Source: Allomuricauda sp.
Lineage (GTDB): Bacteria; Bacteroidota; Bacteroidia; Flavobacteriales; Flavobacteriaceae
Direction: 5' to 3'
DNA length: 64,000 nt
Assembly (NCBI GenBank): GCA_017795045.1
Contig: CP051244.1
Span: 732,584-796,583 of the forward strand
In this document: positions 63,509 to 64,000 of the stretch, piece after piece
Layout: each line of letters begins with the position of its first letter
Numbering within the stretch: the stretch's first letter is position 1
The notes under the pieces: generated by a model
Databases searched by the model: none
What the model was told of the DNA's origin: nothing
The model's input: the letters and a program-made list of their open reading frames with translations, nothing else
Position numbers and translations under genes: made by a program

Positions 63509-64000
63509 ATGAAGTCATTGAGCCTTGCCAGTCTTTTTCTTATCTTTTTAACCACTACCCATGGGCAGCAGACCATCCAAGGTCGCATTACCCAAGCAGG
63601 AACCCCTTTGCACGATGTGCATGTGACCAATCTTGATTCAGGGGTACAGATGGCTTCGGACCAGGAAGGAATGTATAGCATCCAAGCCCTTCCCAAGGAG
63701 GAATTACGGTTCACTTATATGGGGATGGATACCGTTTCCGTCATTGTGGAGGACATTACGCGAATCCTCAATATAAAAATGAACCTAAGGGTAGAAGAAT
63801 TGGAAGAGGTGACCGTTTCCAAGACCATTCTCAAAGGCCAAAAAGAACTGGAACTGGAGTACGATTCCAACCCCAACATCATCAAATCCGCCTATGGATA
63901 TCTGAACAAGGAAACCTCCGGTTACTCCATACGGATTATCGCAGAAGATGAGATTGAAAAGGCTGCAAATTTGGATTTTGCAATAAGTGGAAGGTTTGCC
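63509..64000 (+). CDS. Carboxypeptidase-like-domain protein, partial (runs off the right end)
   Basis: Open from ATG 63509 to the window end: 164 codons. Signal peptide (1-19, ending THGQQ), then a CarboxypepD_reg-like domain (QTIQGRITQAGTPLHDVHV, DQEGMYSIQALPKEELRFTY). The segment LEEVTVSK after it leads towards a plug or another domain that is cut off. Could be a TonB receptor or a carboxypeptidase-like-domain surface protein. The gap 63359-63508 holds no gene. Confidence 0.8.
   Translation, partial: MKSLSLASLFLIFLTTTHGQQTIQGRITQAGTPLHDVHVTNLDSGVQMASDQEGMYSIQALPKEELRFTYMGMDTVSVIVEDITRILNIKMNLRVEELEEVTVSKTILKGQKELELEYDSNPNIIKSAYGYLNKETSGYSIRIIAEDEIEKAANLDFAISGRFA

Noticed and set aside
1..64000. 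CRISPR array, rRNA, insertion sequence or prophage
   Set aside because: No evenly spaced repeats, rRNA-like sequence, transposase with terminal repeats or phage structural genes were seen.

Overview
The window looks like a chromosomal segment from a marine-type member of the Flavobacteriaceae (Bacteroidota), perhaps close to Muricauda/Allomuricauda. Reasons: TonB-dependent receptors with an N-terminal carboxypeptidase-like domain, a SusC/SusD pair, lipoproteins with acidic residues after the lipobox Cys, DUF6660, DUF4374 and DUF5690 family proteins, a LytS/LytTR pair, and weak Shine-Dalgarno sequences. The genus is inferred; no 16S or housekeeping marker lies in the window.

Layout. (1) 1-3.7 kb: decayed DNA with small hairpins, an orphan ORF and the C-terminal stump of a sulfatase, then a Cys-rich DUF6660 protein and a TonB receptor. 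(2) 3.8-13.5 kb: an iron/siderophore locus resembling XusABC of Bacteroides, with an AraC regulator, TonB receptor, DUF4374 lipoprotein, periplasmic ankyrin protein, a DUF2271 protein carrying an ApbE-type flavinylation motif, and a PepSY-flavodoxin-reductase fusion. Degenerate copies of the 3' end of tRNA-Arg(CCU) flank it, and the intact tRNA is at 13.57-13.64 kb, so the locus may be a former tRNA-integrated island. (3) 13.7-31.6 kb: a sulfur-handling cluster. It holds tripartite RND efflux plus YeeE/YedE transporters, type II sulfide:quinone oxidoreductase, a sulfite-oxidase-like molybdoenzyme with cytochrome c, rhodaneses, a CstB-like persulfide dioxygenase-rhodanese, a SulP transporter and a Crp/Fnr regulator. 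A palindrome GTAAC-N4-GTTAC lies upstream of most transcription units and suggests one regulon.

(4) 31.7-47.4 kb: a probable aminophosphonate utilisation locus. A seven-gene operon (SusC, SusD, phosphatase-superfamily hydrolase with PA14, MBL hydrolase, PbfA-like lyase, metallophosphoesterase, second phosphatase-superfamily hydrolase) and a three-gene operon (DUF5690 transporter, TIGR03364-type FAD oxidoreductase, PhnX-like hydrolase) flank an XRE-cupin regulator. Both cytoplasmic enzyme branches would converge on phosphonoacetaldehyde. I consider this the most novel system here: SusCD uptake combined with surface phosphoesterases and PhnX-type phosphonate breakdown. (5) 47.5-52.1 kb: xylose catabolism (kinase, isomerase, Na+ symporter). 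(6) 52.1-57.5 kb: LytTR two-component pair, YceI protein, an outer-membrane-type protein and a PAP2 phosphatase lipoprotein. (7) 57.6-64 kb: a frameshifted gene, three tandem small XRE proteins, a DUF5009-type membrane protein, a sulfatase lipoprotein, a VOC protein, a class C beta-lactamase-like hydrolase, and the start of a carboxypeptidase-like-domain protein that runs off the end.

Functions come from motif reading and recalled family knowledge; no database search was possible.
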